From NCBI GenBank assembly GCA_046350115.1, contig JAXMAZ010000002.1:310001-374000 (forward strand): a stretch of 64,000 nt of DNA. The letters run 5' to 3'. Source of the stretch: JAXMAZ01 sp046350115 (GTDB lineage Bacteria; Planctomycetota; Planctomycetia; Gemmatales; Gemmataceae). This document shows, piece after piece, positions 63,668-64,000 of the stretch. Position 1 is the first letter of the stretch; the number at the start of each line of letters is the position of its first letter. The notes beneath the pieces were generated by a model. The model was not told the origin of the DNA. It ran no database searches and saw only the letters and a list, made by a program, of their open reading frames with translations. Position numbers and translations under genes: made by a program.

Positions 63668-64000
63668 GCCGCACGGCGACGGGTTGAGGGGCGTTCGTCG
63701 TCGCCGCGAGTACGGCCGGATGCCTCGCCTGTCCCACCCGACCCGGAAGTGTCTCCGTTTGGGGTTTGGTCCCCTCCCCCACACCGTGGGAGGGGACCGC
63801 TTTGAGAGGGTGTGTGGAAGCCCGGTGGGCGGGCTCGGTGTCGGGTGCGTGGAGGCTCCGCGGAACGCACCGCGGGACTTCACTCCTGGGTGGGCATCGT
63901 TGCGGGGCCGGTGCGTTTCGTCGCAAAGCCTCCTCAACGGCACCCTACGAATGACCGGCTGGCACCGGTCCCGGGTCAGGGGTCGGCCAGCCAGCCGCGG
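63668..64000. other. Gene-free end of window with a strong hairpin
   Basis: No supported gene. An 11-bp perfect stem, GGTCCCCTCCC and GGGAGGGGACC, spans 63768-63798, about 100 bp after the response regulator. No T tract follows, so it is either a non-canonical terminator or a dispersed repeat. Confidence 0.45.

Noticed and set aside
63768..63798. Rho-independent terminator
   Set aside because: Strong stem but no T tract on either strand; kept only as a hairpin.

Overview
The window reads as chromosome of a Gemmataceae-type planctomycete. It is very GC-rich and almost fully coding. It carries planctomycete hallmarks: a DUF1559 pseudopilin-like protein with the FTLVELLVVIAIIAVLIGLL leader, a giant RHS protein with the LEDRVVP motif near its N-terminus, a DUF1580-like protein, and an ECF sigma factor followed by a Ser/Thr kinase with an anti-sigma-type zinc finger. 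Family assignments come from motifs read by eye; no database search was run.

Layout. 0-8.8 kb: a glycosyltransferase-like gene and an RHS polymorphic toxin whose GC-poor C-terminus carries a PD-(D/E)xK nuclease signature, followed by an AT-rich immunity candidate. 8.8-14.0 kb: a transposon graveyard in which an IS3-family element sits inside the tnpC gene of an IS66 element (3-bp target duplication), next to IS66, ISAs1 and IS701 fragments. 14.1-19.9 kb: an unfamiliar three-gene set on the minus strand (nitrilase-fold enzyme, winged-helix protein, 1,050-residue protein with a HEVGH zincin motif), with an IS701-like element inserted 53 bp upstream. 22.1-31.6 kb: five minus-strand genes for tyrosinase, subtilisin, a ferritin-like/beta-propeller fusion, a small homologue of the fusion's middle domain, and a vanadium haloperoxidase. 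31.9-36.8 kb: ECF sigma, transmembrane kinase, hypothetical protein and DUF1559 protein on the plus strand.

37.1-53.7 kb: an integrative element bounded by 45-bp perfect direct repeats that look like a tRNA 3' end. It has a tyrosine recombinase, matching putative arm-type sites at both ends, a divergent promoter/operator, excisionase-like and XRE regulators, a Toprim/helicase replication protein, an iteron-like candidate origin, and a prohead-protease-like gene broken at a G10 tract. No terminase, portal or clear capsid gene was recognised, so it resembles a phage satellite. Its left end holds a translationally coupled three-gene cassette of unknown function, bracketed by a third, diverged att-like site.

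53.7-64 kb: ordinary planctomycete genes, with two CheY-like receivers and several sugar enzymes built as fusions (GH2; glycosyltransferase plus FAD oxidoreductase with REP-like palindromes in its linker; GH1-like plus RmlD). The strongest candidates for undescribed systems are the nitrilase/wHTH/zincin set, the three-gene cassette in the satellite, and the oxidative-enzyme cluster.
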